Source: Reyranella sp.
Lineage (GTDB): Bacteria > Pseudomonadota > Alphaproteobacteria > Reyranellales > Reyranellaceae
DNA length: 64,000 nt
Direction: 5' to 3'
Assembly: GCF_004297265.1 (NCBI RefSeq)
Contig: NZ_SCUT01000024.1
Span: forward strand, 248,001 to 312,000
The notes beneath the pieces were generated by a model. The model saw only the letters and a list, made by a program, of their open reading frames with translations. It was not told the origin of the DNA and ran no database searches. Within the stretch, counting starts at the first letter, position 1. Each line of letters starts with the position of its first letter. Both the position numbers and the translations under genes were made by a program. Positions 33,385 through 41,900 of this stretch are shown piece by piece.

Positions 33385-35517
33385 ATGGCTACTGCCGTTC
33401 AGAAGATCACCCTGTCGTCCTCGCGCGACATTCCCTTCAACAAGCTGGTGCTGAGCCAGTCCAACGTCCGGCGCGTGAAGGCCGGCGTCTCGATCGAGGA
33501 GCTGGCCGAGGACATCGCCCGACGCACGTTGCTCCAGGGCCTCAACGTCCGGCCGGTCCTCGACGCCGAGGGCGGGGAGACCGGCATGTTCGAAATCCCG
33601 GCCGGCGGCCGGCGCTACCGGGCGCTCGAGCTGCTGGTGAAGCAGAAGCGCCTGGCCAAGACCGCGCCCGTCCCATGCGTGGTCCGCGATCCCGGCACCG
33701 ACATCCTCGGCGAGGACGACTCGCTGGCTGAGAACATCCAGCGCGCGCCGCTGCATCCGCTCGACCAGTTCCGCGCTTTCCAGGCTCTGCGTGAGAAGGG
33801 GCACTCCGAGGAGGACATCGCCGCCGCCTTCTTCGTCGGCGTGAACGTGGTGAAGCAGCGCCTGCGCCTGGCGTCGGTCTCGCCGACCCTGCTCGACGTC
33901 TATGCCGAGGACGGCATGTCGCTCGAGCAGCTCATGGCCTTCACCGTCACCGCCGACCATGCCCGCCAGGAGCAGGTCTGGCAGGCGATCACCGGGTCCT
34001 GGTCGAAGGAGCCCTATCAGATCCGCCGCATGCTGACGGAGAAGGCGGTGCGCGCCTCCGACCGGCGGGCAGTGTTCGTCGGGCTTGACGCCTACGAGGC
34101 AGCGGGCGGCGTGGTGCTGCGCGACCTGTTCCAGTCCGACGATGGCGGCTGGCTCGAGGACATCGCACTGCTCGACGGCCTGGTCGCCGAGAAGCTGAAG
34201 GCCGAGGCCGAAACGATCGCCGCCGAGGGCTGGAGGTGGATCGAGGTCGCCATCGACTTCCCCTATGGCCGCACCCACGGGCTGCGCGCGCTGGAGGGTG
34301 TCGCCGCCGATCTCACCACCGAGGAGCAGGCGACGATCGACGCGCTGAACGCCGAATACGCCAAGCTCGAAGCCGAGTATGACGGCGCCGACGAGCTGCC
34401 CGACGAGGTGGACGAACGCCTCGGCGAGATCGAAGCGGCGCTCGCCGCCTTCGACCATCGGCCCGTCACCTATGACCTGACCGACATCGCCCGCGCCGGC
34501 GTCTTCATCAGCATCGATGCCGAAGGCGCGCTGTCAGTCGACCGCGGCTACGTCCGGCCGGAGGACGAGTCGCCTGTGGGCGAACCGGAGCAGGATGGCG
34601 AGGCCGATCCCGCAACGGCCGGGCCGACCCACGCCGATCCCGACACACCCGTGGTTCAGCGCGCCGTCATCACCATCGGCGGCCAGGTCGCCGGGCCGGA
34701 GGATGAAGACGACGAGGACCTGAACCCGCTACCGGATCGCTTGGTCACCGAGCTGACGGCCGAGCGGACGCTGGCGCTCCGCGACAAGCTCGCGAACACG
34801 CCCGCCGTGGCGTTCCAGGCCGTGCTGCACAAGTTCTGCCTCGACGTCTTCTCCCGCTATTTCTCCCACGGGACTGCGATGGAGGTGTTGGTGCGCAGCG
34901 CCAGCTTCCCGGTGCAGGCGCAGGGACTAAAGGACACGCCCGCGGCGAAGGCGATCGACGCGCGCCACAAGAGCTGGGAGGAGCGGCTGCCCAAGGACAA
35001 GGCCGATCTCTGGGACTGGCTCACCACCCTCACGGGCGACGAGCAGGCAGTGCTCTTTGCCCATTGCGCCTCCTTCGGGGTCAATGCGCTCTACGAAAAG
35101 GGCGACCGGTACGGCGCGGGTGTCTCGTCGCACACCGTCGGGCAGCGCATCGCCGAGGCCGATCGCCTGGCCCAGGCCGTCGATCTCGACATGGTGCAGG
35201 CCGGATGGCGTCCGACCGTCGAGAACTATCTCGGCCGGGTGCCCAAGCGCCGCATCCTCGAGGCGGTGCAGGAAGGCGCCGGAGAACGGGCGGCGCAGCT
35301 CATCGACCATCTGAAGAAGGGCGACATGGCCAAGGAGGCCGAGCGGCTACTGGCCGACACCGGCTGGCTGCCGGAGCCGCTGCGGATCGCCGCTACGGAG
35401 GACACGCCCGTCGAGACCGCTCAAGCCGAAGACGACGGCGAGGCGCTCCCCGAATTCCTCGCCGGCGACGACGAGGAAGCGGAGGCCGAGGCGCTGCAGG
35501 TGATCGCGGCCGAGTAG
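33385..35517 (+). CDS. parB: ParB/RepB/Spo0J-type partition protein
   Basis: A 710-aa protein, about twice the usual ParB length. The N-terminal ParB/Srx-like nucleotide-binding domain holds PAGGRRYRALELL (about 70-83) and ENIQRAPLHPLDQ (about 117-129). The HTH segment EEDIAAAFFVGVNVVKQRLRLASV follows. A helical middle with acidic stretches and a 200-residue C-terminal extension complete it. ParB proteins bind centromere-like sites and load with CTP; this large branch is typical of plasmids and ICEs and is not adjacent to its ParA (here at 50.1 kb). The leader RNA suggests translational control. Two hairpins follow the stop. Confidence 0.88.
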   Translation: MATAVQKITLSSSRDIPFNKLVLSQSNVRRVKAGVSIEELAEDIARRTLLQGLNVRPVLDAEGGETGMFEIPAGGRRYRALELLVKQKRLAKTAPVPCVVRDPGTDILGEDDSLAENIQRAPLHPLDQFRAFQALREKGHSEEDIAAAFFVGVNVVKQRLRLASVSPTLLDVYAEDGMSLEQLMAFTVTADHARQEQVWQAITGSWSKEPYQIRRMLTEKAVRASDRRAVFVGLDAYEAAGGVVLRDLFQSDDGGWLEDIALLDGLVAEKLKAEAETIAAEGWRWIEVAIDFPYGRTHGLRALEGVAADLTTEEQATIDALNAEYAKLEAEYDGADELPDEVDERLGEIEAALAAFDHRPVTYDLTDIARAGVFISIDAEGALSVDRGYVRPEDESPVGEPEQDGEADPATAGPTHADPDTPVVQRAVITIGGQVAGPEDEDDEDLNPLPDRLVTELTAERTLALRDKLANTPAVAFQAVLHKFCLDVFSRYFSHGTAMEVLVRSASFPVQAQGLKDTPAAKAIDARHKSWEERLPKDKADLWDWLTTLTGDEQAVLFAHCASFGVNALYEKGDRYGAGVSSHTVGQRIAEADRLAQAVDLDMVQAGWRPTVENYLGRVPKRRILEAVQEGAGERAAQLIDHLKKGDMAKEAERLLADTGWLPEPLRIAATEDTPVETAQAEDDGEALPEFLAGDDEEAEAEALQVIAAE

Positions 35518-35523
35518 CTCGCG

Positions 35524-35549
35524 CGCGGGGCGGCTTCGGCCGTCCCGCG
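35524..35549 (+). terminator. terminator hairpin after parB
   Basis: An 11-bp stem CGCGGGGCGGC/GCCGTCCCGCG with a TTCG tetraloop begins 7 bp after the parB stop and is followed by a pyrimidine-rich TCTCTTTCCCTT. It probably ends the ardC-parB unit. Confidence 0.65.
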
Positions 35550-35574
35550 TCTCTTTCCCTTCAACCGCCCCGAC

Positions 35575-35600
35575 AGCCCGGCCTTTGCGCCGGGCTTTTT
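35575..35600 (+). terminator. hairpin cassette 1 before the DUF6878 gene
   Basis: AGCCCGGC (35575-35582) pairs with GCCGGGCT (35589-35596), then TTTTTCGTTT, then AGGAGAC and the ATG at 35618. It has intrinsic-terminator form yet sits only 18 bases before a start codon. The same stem recurs at 36572 and 37325. Confidence 0.6.
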
Positions 35601-35617
35601 CGTTTCAGGAGACCGTC

Positions 35618-36097
35618 ATGACCGACACATCCGACACCACGCGTCAGCCCGCCGCGCCGCTTTCCGATTGGGAGATGAAGGCGGCTACCCAAGCCAAGCT
35701 CGAGGCCGAGCTTTTCACCCTCAACAAGGCCGCGCTGCTTAACGCACTAGCGCTCGCCGGCGTCACCCGCGTCGTCGTCAGCTTCGACGGCTATGGCGAT
35801 TCCGGCCAGATCGAGAATGTCGAAGCTCAGGCTGGCGACGATCCCGTCATCATGCCGGCCGCAACCATCGAAATCGCCGAGGCCGTCTGGGAGCAAGCCG
35901 AACCGAAGCGTTCGTCCGTCAGCATCGCCGAAGCCGTCGAGAGCCTGGCTTATGACGTTCTCGAAAAGACCCATTGCGGCTGGGAAAACAACGACGGCGC
36001 TTACGGCGACGTCATCTTCGACGTCGCGGAGGAGACGATCACGCTCGACTACAACGGGCGCTACACCGCCTCCGAAAACCACACTCACACCTTCTGA
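35618..36097 (+). CDS. DUF6878 family protein
   Basis: A 159-aa acidic soluble protein. The segment VVSFDGYGDSGQIENV and the later HCGWENNDGAYGDVIFDV match the DUF6878 family of ICE and plasmid genes as I recall it. Function is unknown. The ATG is preceded by AGGAGAC directly after a terminator-like hairpin. It opens a run of five small genes (35.6-38.4 kb) that always accompany ParB and ArdC in this type of element. A role in establishment in the new host is plausible but unproven. No membrane segment or signal peptide is seen. Confidence 0.75.
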   Translation: MTDTSDTTRQPAAPLSDWEMKAATQAKLEAELFTLNKAALLNALALAGVTRVVVSFDGYGDSGQIENVEAQAGDDPVIMPAATIEIAEAVWEQAEPKRSSVSIAEAVESLAYDVLEKTHCGWENNDGAYGDVIFDVAEETITLDYNGRYTASENHTHTF

Positions 36098-36106
36098 GAG
36101 GCGGCC

Positions 36107-36526
36107 ATGGGACATTGCTATCACCACGCCCTTTCCTCAGTCAGAAAATGGGGCGGCGTCGCGGAAGATTATCTGCCGCTGCACCAATGGTTCGACGAGT
36201 CGAAGGCGATCACCGCCGACTTCCGGCATCGGGCGCTGCGGCATCACGCCGAAGGCATCTTCATGCTAGAGCGGTTCTTCGGCCCGACGATCACCATCTT
36301 GACGGGCCGCGTCGTGCCTGTGCGCCTGATAGGCGAGCAGCATGTCATCGAGGATCTCGGATTCATTCCGAGCTTCGCCGACTGGGTGCGCTGCATTCGC
36401 CCCCAGCCCTGGATGGGTCGCGCGCAGCCGATCCACAAGCTGGTCGATCCCTTCGCCGTGACGTCCGGCGCGAGCACCGACCACGCGTGCGTCGCACTGC
36501 CTTCTTTGGATGCCAGCGCCGCCTAG
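36107..36526 (+). CDS. DUF6915 family protein
   Basis: A 139-aa protein beginning MGHCYHHALSS. It contains DYLPLHQWFDESKA, HRALRHHAEGIFMLE and RLIGEQHVIEDLGFIPSFADW, a pattern I associate with DUF6915 proteins of alphaproteobacterial elements. The N-terminal half is rich in His, suggesting metal binding, but no known enzyme motif is seen. It starts 9 bp after the DUF6878 stop and is surely co-translated with it. The last 20 residues diverge from the family's usual end, which may reflect a small frame change near the stop. Function unknown. Confidence 0.75.
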   Translation: MGHCYHHALSSVRKWGGVAEDYLPLHQWFDESKAITADFRHRALRHHAEGIFMLERFFGPTITILTGRVVPVRLIGEQHVIEDLGFIPSFADWVRCIRPQPWMGRAQPIHKLVDPFAVTSGASTDHACVALPSLDASAA

Positions 36527-36571
36527 ATGCCCCAGCGTCCCTAAGCGGCAACCACCTTCAAACCCCACCCG

Positions 36572-36590
36572 AGCCCGGCCTTGCCGGGCT
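36572..36590 (+). terminator. hairpin cassette 2
   Basis: AGCCCGGC (36572-36579) pairs with GCCGGGCT (36583-36590) around a three-base CTT loop, followed by TTCGCATGTC, GGAGAC and the ATG at 36612. It has the same stem as at 35575 and 37325. Confidence 0.6.
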
Positions 36591-36611
36591 TTCGCATGTC
36601 TGGAGACCATC

Positions 36612-37028
36612 ATGTCCACGTTCACCATCGAATCCACCTACCGCATTCCGATCTACCGCCAGCGCAGCTACCAAGCCGACACGCTGGCCGAAGCCTGCCG
36701 CCTCGCCATCGAAGACGATGACTGGGAGGGGCAGAAGGAGGACTACGAATCCGCCGGTGAGACTTATGTCACAGGTGCCTGGGCGGGCGACGTCCCGCCC
36801 TACAGCCTGCCGGCGCTTCCGATCCCTTCGCACTTCACCGAGGAACTACAGCGTAAGGCCGAGCACTTCGAGGTTCTGCTCGGCCTCCTCAAAATCTTTG
36901 CGCTCCCTCCCGACGCTGGTCTGGCTGACGAACCGTTCTGGCGTCAGCGGGTCCACGCTGCCATCGCGAAAGCCGAAGCGATCCTCGCCGGAGCGCGAGA
37001 CCCCGACGGTGATGGAGGCGCGTCATGA
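36612..37028 (+). CDS. hypothetical small ICE backbone protein
   Basis: A 138-aa protein I cannot place in a named family. The first 60 residues (YRIPIYRQRSYQADTLAEAC, then LAIEDDDWEGQKEDYESAGETYVTGAW) look like a small beta-rich fold that other proteins in this block share. The C-terminal helix is EPFWRQRVHAAIAKAEAIL. The start has GGAGAC at the standard distance after hairpin cassette 2. It overlaps the next gene by four bases (ATGA), so the two are coupled. No catalytic motif is visible. Confidence 0.72.
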   Translation: MSTFTIESTYRIPIYRQRSYQADTLAEACRLAIEDDDWEGQKEDYESAGETYVTGAWAGDVPPYSLPALPIPSHFTEELQRKAEHFEVLLGLLKIFALPPDAGLADEPFWRQRVHAAIAKAEAILAGARDPDGDGGAS

Positions 37029-37297
37029 CCGAATACATCGTCAAGATCGCCTTCTGGCTACGCGCCTTCGATAGCGTCACGCTCGAAGCCGCGACCGACG
37101 CCGAAGCTATCGAGAAGGCGAAGGCCGCCGCGCGGACTGCGATGGAATCCATCGCTCACCCCGAGCACATCGACACGGACGAACGGCGCGAGGGCGTCAT
37201 CGCCTACATCGACCGGCTGATACCAGACGGTCGGGAGGAGGTCATCGAGGACGTCGAATTCGACGACGACCGAATCCGCGATGCGCCCGCCGCCTGA
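37025..37297 (+). CDS. hypothetical small protein
   Basis: A 90-aa acidic protein of unknown function. It starts TEYIVKIAFWLRAFDSVTLEAATDAEAIEKAKAAA, with the beta strand then helix (T/S-D-A-E-A-x-x-K-A) look also seen at the start of the gene upstream, so the two may be distant paralogues. The ATG overlaps the previous stop as ATGA, which indicates translational coupling. The C-terminus is Asp/Glu-rich. No membrane or DNA-binding motif is seen. Confidence 0.68.
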   Translation: MTEYIVKIAFWLRAFDSVTLEAATDAEAIEKAKAAARTAMESIAHPEHIDTDERREGVIAYIDRLIPDGREEVIEDVEFDDDRIRDAPAA

Positions 37298-37324
37298 CAA
37301 TCGCTCTCACAATCCACCCCTCGA

Positions 37325-37356
37325 AGCCCGGCCATCGCGCCGGGCTTTCGCATTTT
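37325..37356 (+). terminator. hairpin cassette 3
   Basis: AGCCCGGC (37325-37332) pairs with GCCGGGCT (37339-37346), followed by TTCGCATTTTT, AGGAGAC and the ATG at 37369. It is the third copy of the same stem placed directly before a ribosome site. Confidence 0.6.
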
Positions 37357-37368
37357 TAGGAGACTGAC

Positions 37369-37779
37369 ATGGCCGACTACTTCACCCATTTCTCGTGCCT
37401 TCTCGATGTCGGCACACCCGAGAAAGCAGCTCGCGCTCTCGAACTCTACAACGACGCGCCAGCGGACGATGTCGGGTTCTCCTCGTCCGACGGCTTCCTT
37501 CTCTCGTTGGACAACGAGGGCGGATCGCAGCTCTGGATTCGCGACGACGCCACCGGTGATCCCGAACGGGTGATCGAGTTCGTCCTGCTGTGCGCGGAGC
37601 AATTCGACCTCAAAGGCTTTTGGGGCTTCGAGTATGCCAACACCTGCTCGAAGCCGCGCCTCGACGCCTTCGGCGGCGGCGCACACGTCATTGATCTCGG
37701 CGCCCGCAAAAGCATCGGCTGGGTCAGCACCAACGAATGGCTCGTCGTCGCCCTCGATGGAGGCGACCTCGATGCCTGA
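37369..37779 (+). CDS. hypothetical protein, ICE backbone
   Basis: A 136-aa protein that I do not recognise. It reads MADYFTHFSCLLDVGT followed by a helix (EKAARALELYNDA), an acidic beta region (SLDNEGGSQLWIRDD) and FGGGAHVIDLGARKSIGWVSTNEWL. The alternation of short strands and one helix suggests a compact alpha/beta fold. It is preceded by AGGAGAC after hairpin cassette 3 and overlaps the next gene by eight bases. It has no Cys/His cluster, signal peptide or membrane segment. Confidence 0.7.
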   Translation: MADYFTHFSCLLDVGTPEKAARALELYNDAPADDVGFSSSDGFLLSLDNEGGSQLWIRDDATGDPERVIEFVLLCAEQFDLKGFWGFEYANTCSKPRLDAFGGGAHVIDLGARKSIGWVSTNEWLVVALDGGDLDA

Positions 37780-38416
37780 GATCGTCGAAATCACCGTCTA
37801 TCGTCTCGATGAACTCGACGACGCGGCGAAGGATAGGGCACGCGCCTGGTATCGGCACGCCGACTTCGACCATGACTGGTTCGAGTTCGTCTATGACGAC
37901 TTCGAGCGCGTCTGCGCAATCATCGGCGTCGAGCTTAGAACCAACCCGGTTCGCCTTTACGGCGGCGGCACACGGCAGAAGCCCTGCATTTGGTTTTCCG
38001 GCTTCTGGAGTCAGGGCGACGGCGCTTGTTTCGAGGGGCGCTACGGCCATGCGACGGGCGCGCCGAGAGCGATCCGCGATCATGCGCCGAAGGACAATGA
38101 GCTTCATCGGATTGCCGATGTCCTGCAGGCGATCCAGCGGCGGAACTTCTACCAGCTCCACGCCACCGTGACGCATCGCGACCGCCATCACCACGAATAC
38201 AGCATGGCGATCTTGGTCGAACGCGACAGCCCGACCTGGCAGGACATAACCGCCGACGCCGAGGAAACCGTCATCGAGGCGCTGCGCGATCTCGCCCGTT
38301 GGCTCTATCGCCAGCTCGAGCGCGAATACGACTACCTGACCTCGGACGAGATCGTCGACGAGGCCATCACCGCCAACGCTTACACCTTCACCGCAGCCGG
38401 CCGCCGTTTCGGCTGA
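37772..38416 (+). CDS. conserved hypothetical protein (phage/plasmid type)
   Basis: A 214-aa protein. It begins with EITVYRLDELDDAAKDRARAWYR, a pattern seen in hypothetical phage and plasmid proteins, then WFEFVYDDFERVCAIIGVEL and WFSGFWSQGDGACFEGRY. The aromatic, Gly-rich central segment is conserved in that group. Near the C-terminus, LYRQLEREYDYLTSDEIVDEAI forms a long helix. The ATG at 37772 lies inside the end of the previous gene, so translation is coupled. Function is unknown; some homologues are labelled antitoxin-like without evidence. Confidence 0.7.
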   Translation: MPEIVEITVYRLDELDDAAKDRARAWYRHADFDHDWFEFVYDDFERVCAIIGVELRTNPVRLYGGGTRQKPCIWFSGFWSQGDGACFEGRYGHATGAPRAIRDHAPKDNELHRIADVLQAIQRRNFYQLHATVTHRDRHHHEYSMAILVERDSPTWQDITADAEETVIEALRDLARWLYRQLEREYDYLTSDEIVDEAITANAYTFTAAGRRFG

Positions 38417-38593
38417 CGGGTCAGTACCTCGCTCTCCGAACCCTTGTGAGCCGCCCACGATCCTCGGGCGTGTCTTGTCTGGACGCCGCGCGGCGCCGGT
38501 CAACGGGCAAGCCGTTTCCGCGCCGGGCGCGTGACCGTCGCCGCTTCACGCCGTCCTTCGCCGAGACCGCCTAACGGATCGGAGGCGGAGCAA

Positions 38594-38902
38594 ATGTGCA
38601 AGGTTCTCAACAAGCGGGTGACTGGCGTCCCAGCCGGAGCCATCTATGTCGGCCGCGGCAGCAAATGGGGCAATCCGTTCCGGATCGGCCCCGACGGCGA
38701 CCGGGCCGCCGTCATCGCAAAGCACGAACGCTGGCTCGCGGATCAGCACCATCTGCTGCGCGCGCTCGACGAGCTGCGCGGTCGCGACCTCGTCTGCTTC
38801 TGCGCACCGCTCTCCTGCCACGGCGATCTCCTACGTCGACTGGCTAACGCCAGCCGCGACGAGCGGATTGCGTGGTGGCGCGCCGTGAAGGCGGCGGCGT
38901 GA
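38594..38902 (+). CDS. DUF4326 domain protein
   Basis: A 102-aa protein matching DUF4326: YVGRGSKWGNPFRIG near the N-terminus, IAKHERWLADQ in the middle and DLVCFCAPLSCHGDLL with two Cys and one His at the end. The family is common on phages and mobile elements and has no known role; the Cys/His set suggests metal binding. The start has GGAGG upstream. A 177-bp gap separates it from the gene before, and no terminator is obvious there. It precedes the strawberry-notch-like gene by about 100 bp. Confidence 0.82.
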   Translation: MCKVLNKRVTGVPAGAIYVGRGSKWGNPFRIGPDGDRAAVIAKHERWLADQHHLLRALDELRGRDLVCFCAPLSCHGDLLRRLANASRDERIAWWRAVKAAA

Positions 38903-38999
38903 TGAGAGGAAGAGGGCGGCCAGGAGGGGTTTGAGCCGGTGCGGTCCGAGAGAGAGCGCCGGCCGGCTCGCCCGTTCCCGCTCTCCCGAGGCTCCCTTC

Positions 39000-41900
39000 A
39001 TGAACGACCTTTCTCCGATCGCGGCCGACCAGGCTGCGCCGCTGTCGCCTGTCCCTCATCCTGACGCTGCCGGCGCGATCCTCGCCGCCGCGGAGCGACT
39101 CCTTCCGCATCTCGAGCGCGGCCAGCGGGTCGATGCTGCGATCCTTCGCAGCGCCATGGAGGCCGCTTTCGGCGCCTCCGACTCCGCCGGCGCTTGGGAC
39201 TGGAAGACGGCCTATGACGCCTGCGAGGCTGCGACCGTCCTCTTCCTCCGCAAATATGGAAAGGCGCTGTTCCGCAAAGCCGACTCTCCGGCATTGCGTC
39301 TTGCCGCCTTGGCCAAGATCGCGGCCCTTCTTCCCACCCACACGCGCCGCTCGACCGAGAGCGAGGCCTTCCAGCAGTTCTCGACACCGACCCCGCTCGG
39401 CCTGGCGGCCTTGTCCGCCGCCGCCATCGCGTCAGCGGACCGCGTCCTGGAGCCTTCGGCGGGAACCGGCCTCCTCGCCATCCTGGCCGAGATCGCCGGC
39501 GGCGCGCTTGTCCTGAACGAGTTGGCCGAGGCCCGGGCGACGCTGCTTTCCTCCCTCTTTCCGGCCGTCACCGTCACGCGCTTTGACGCCGCCCAGATCG
39601 ACGATCACCTCGATACCGCCATCGTCCCGAGCGTCGTCCTGATGAACCCGCCCTTCTCGGCGATGGCCAACGTCGCCGGCCGCGTGGCCGACACCGCCTA
39701 TCGCCACATCGCCTCGGCCCTGGCCCGCCTCGCCGACGGCGGGCGGCTGGTGGCGATCACCGGCGCGAATTTTTCGCCCGAAGCTCCGGCCTGGCGCGAC
39801 GCCTTCCTCCGGCTGCAGGAATGCGGCCGCATCGTCTTCACCGCCGCGATCGACGGGGCGGTCTATGCCAAGCACGGCACAACGATCGACACGCGGCTGA
39901 TCGTCATCGACAAGTCGCCCGCTGAGGATCCGGCGGCGCTGCCGGCATCGCGGGGCATCGCGCCCGACGTGGCGACCTTGCTCGGCTGGATCGCGGAACA
40001 TGTTCCGGCGCGTCTGGCACTTGCGCCGAGCCTCGCGATCCCCGTGTCGGCCGCCGCACCGCGAACGGTGCGGGGCTATCTCGCCCGCGCCGCTGCGGCG
40101 GAGCCGGCCAAGCCGTCCGTCGTCGATCCGGAGGCGGTCGATCTCGCCTATGAGACGATCGAATGGACGCCGCCCGAGGGCGCGCGTCTCAGCGATGCGA
40201 TCTATGAGGAGTACCGGCTCCAATCAATCCGGATTCCCGGAGCCCGGGCGCACCCGACCAAACTGGTGCAGTCCGCCGCCATGGCCTCGGTCGCGTCGCC
40301 GAAGCCGAGCTATCGGCCGCGGTTGCCGGTCGACCTCGTCGCCGACAACCTCCTGTCCGACGCCCAGCTCGAGACGGTCATCTACGCCGGCGAGGCGCAT
40401 GGCGACTATCTCGCCGGCGCCTGGACGGTGGACGAGACCTTCGATCTCGTCACCGCCGCCCGCGACGATGTGCCGAGCGCCGTCCGCTTTCGCCGCGGCT
40501 TCATGCTGGGCGACGGCACCGGCGCGGGCAAAGGCCGCCAGTCTGCCGGCATCATCCTCGACAACTGGCTGAAGGGCCGGCGCAAGGCGGTCTGGATCTC
40601 CAAGTCCGACAAGCTACTCGAGGACGCCCAGCGCGACTGGTCTGCCCTCGGCATGGAGCGGCTGCTCATCACGCCGCTCTCGCGCTTCGCGCAGGGCAAA
40701 CCGATCCGGCTGGCTGAAGGCGTCCTATTCTTAACCTACGCTACGCTGCGGTCCGACGACCGCGGCGAGAAGCTTTCGCGCGTCCGGCAGATCGTCGAAT
40801 GGTTGGGCTCCGACTTCGACGGAGTGATCATTTTCGACGAGAGCCACGCCATGCAGAACGCCGGTGGCGGCAAGGGCGAACGCGGCGACGTCGCCCCATC
40901 GCAGCAGGGCCGCGCTGGCTTGCGCTTGCAGCACGCCCTGCCGGACGCCCGCGTGGTCTATGTCTCGGCCACCGGCGCAACGACCGTCCACAATCTCGCC
41001 TACGCGCAGCGGCTCGGCCTCTGGGGCGGCGAGGACTTCCCCTTCGCCACGCGTGCCGAATTCGTCGAGGCGATCGAGGATGGCGGTGTCGCGGCGATGG
41101 AGGTTCTGGCCCGCGACCTGCGTTCGCTCGGGCTCTATACCGCTCGGTCGCTCTCCTATGACGGTGTCGAATACGAGTTGATCGAACACCAGCTCACCGC
41201 AGAGCAGCGGCGCGTCTACGACGCCTATGCCGGCGCCTTCGCCATCATCCACAACCATCTCGACGCTGCGATGCAGGCGGCGAACATCACCGGCGAGACC
41301 GGCACGTTGAACCGGCAGGCGAAGTCGGCGGCCCGCTCAGCGTTCGAAAGCGCCAAGCAGCGTTTCTTCGGCCACCTGCTCACCAGCATGAAGACGCCGA
41401 CGCTGATCCGCTCGATCGAGCAGAACCTGGCCGACGGCCATGCCGCCGTCATCCAGATCGTCTCGACCGGCGAGGCGCTGATGGAGCGCCGGCTTGCCGA
41501 GATCCCGACCGAGGAATGGAACGACGTCCGCGTCGACATCACGCCGCGCGAGTATGTTCTTGACTACCTCGCCCATTCCTTCCCGGTGCAGCTCTACGAG
41601 CCGTTCACCGACAGCGAAGGCAACCTCTCGTCCCGGCCTGTCTTTCGCGACGGCCAGCCGGTCGAGAGCCGCGAGGCCGTCGCGCGCCGCAATGAGCTGA
41701 TCGAGCGCCTCGCTTCGCTCCCGCCGGTGCCCGGCGCGCTCGACCAGATCGTCCAGCGCTTCGGCGCGGACCTTGTGGCCGAAGTGACCGGACGCTCGCG
41801 CCGCGTGGTGCGCAAGGGCGACCGCCTGGTCGTGGAGAACCGCGCGGCCTCCGCCAACCTCGCCGAGACCGCCGCCTTCATGGACGACCTGAAGCGCATC

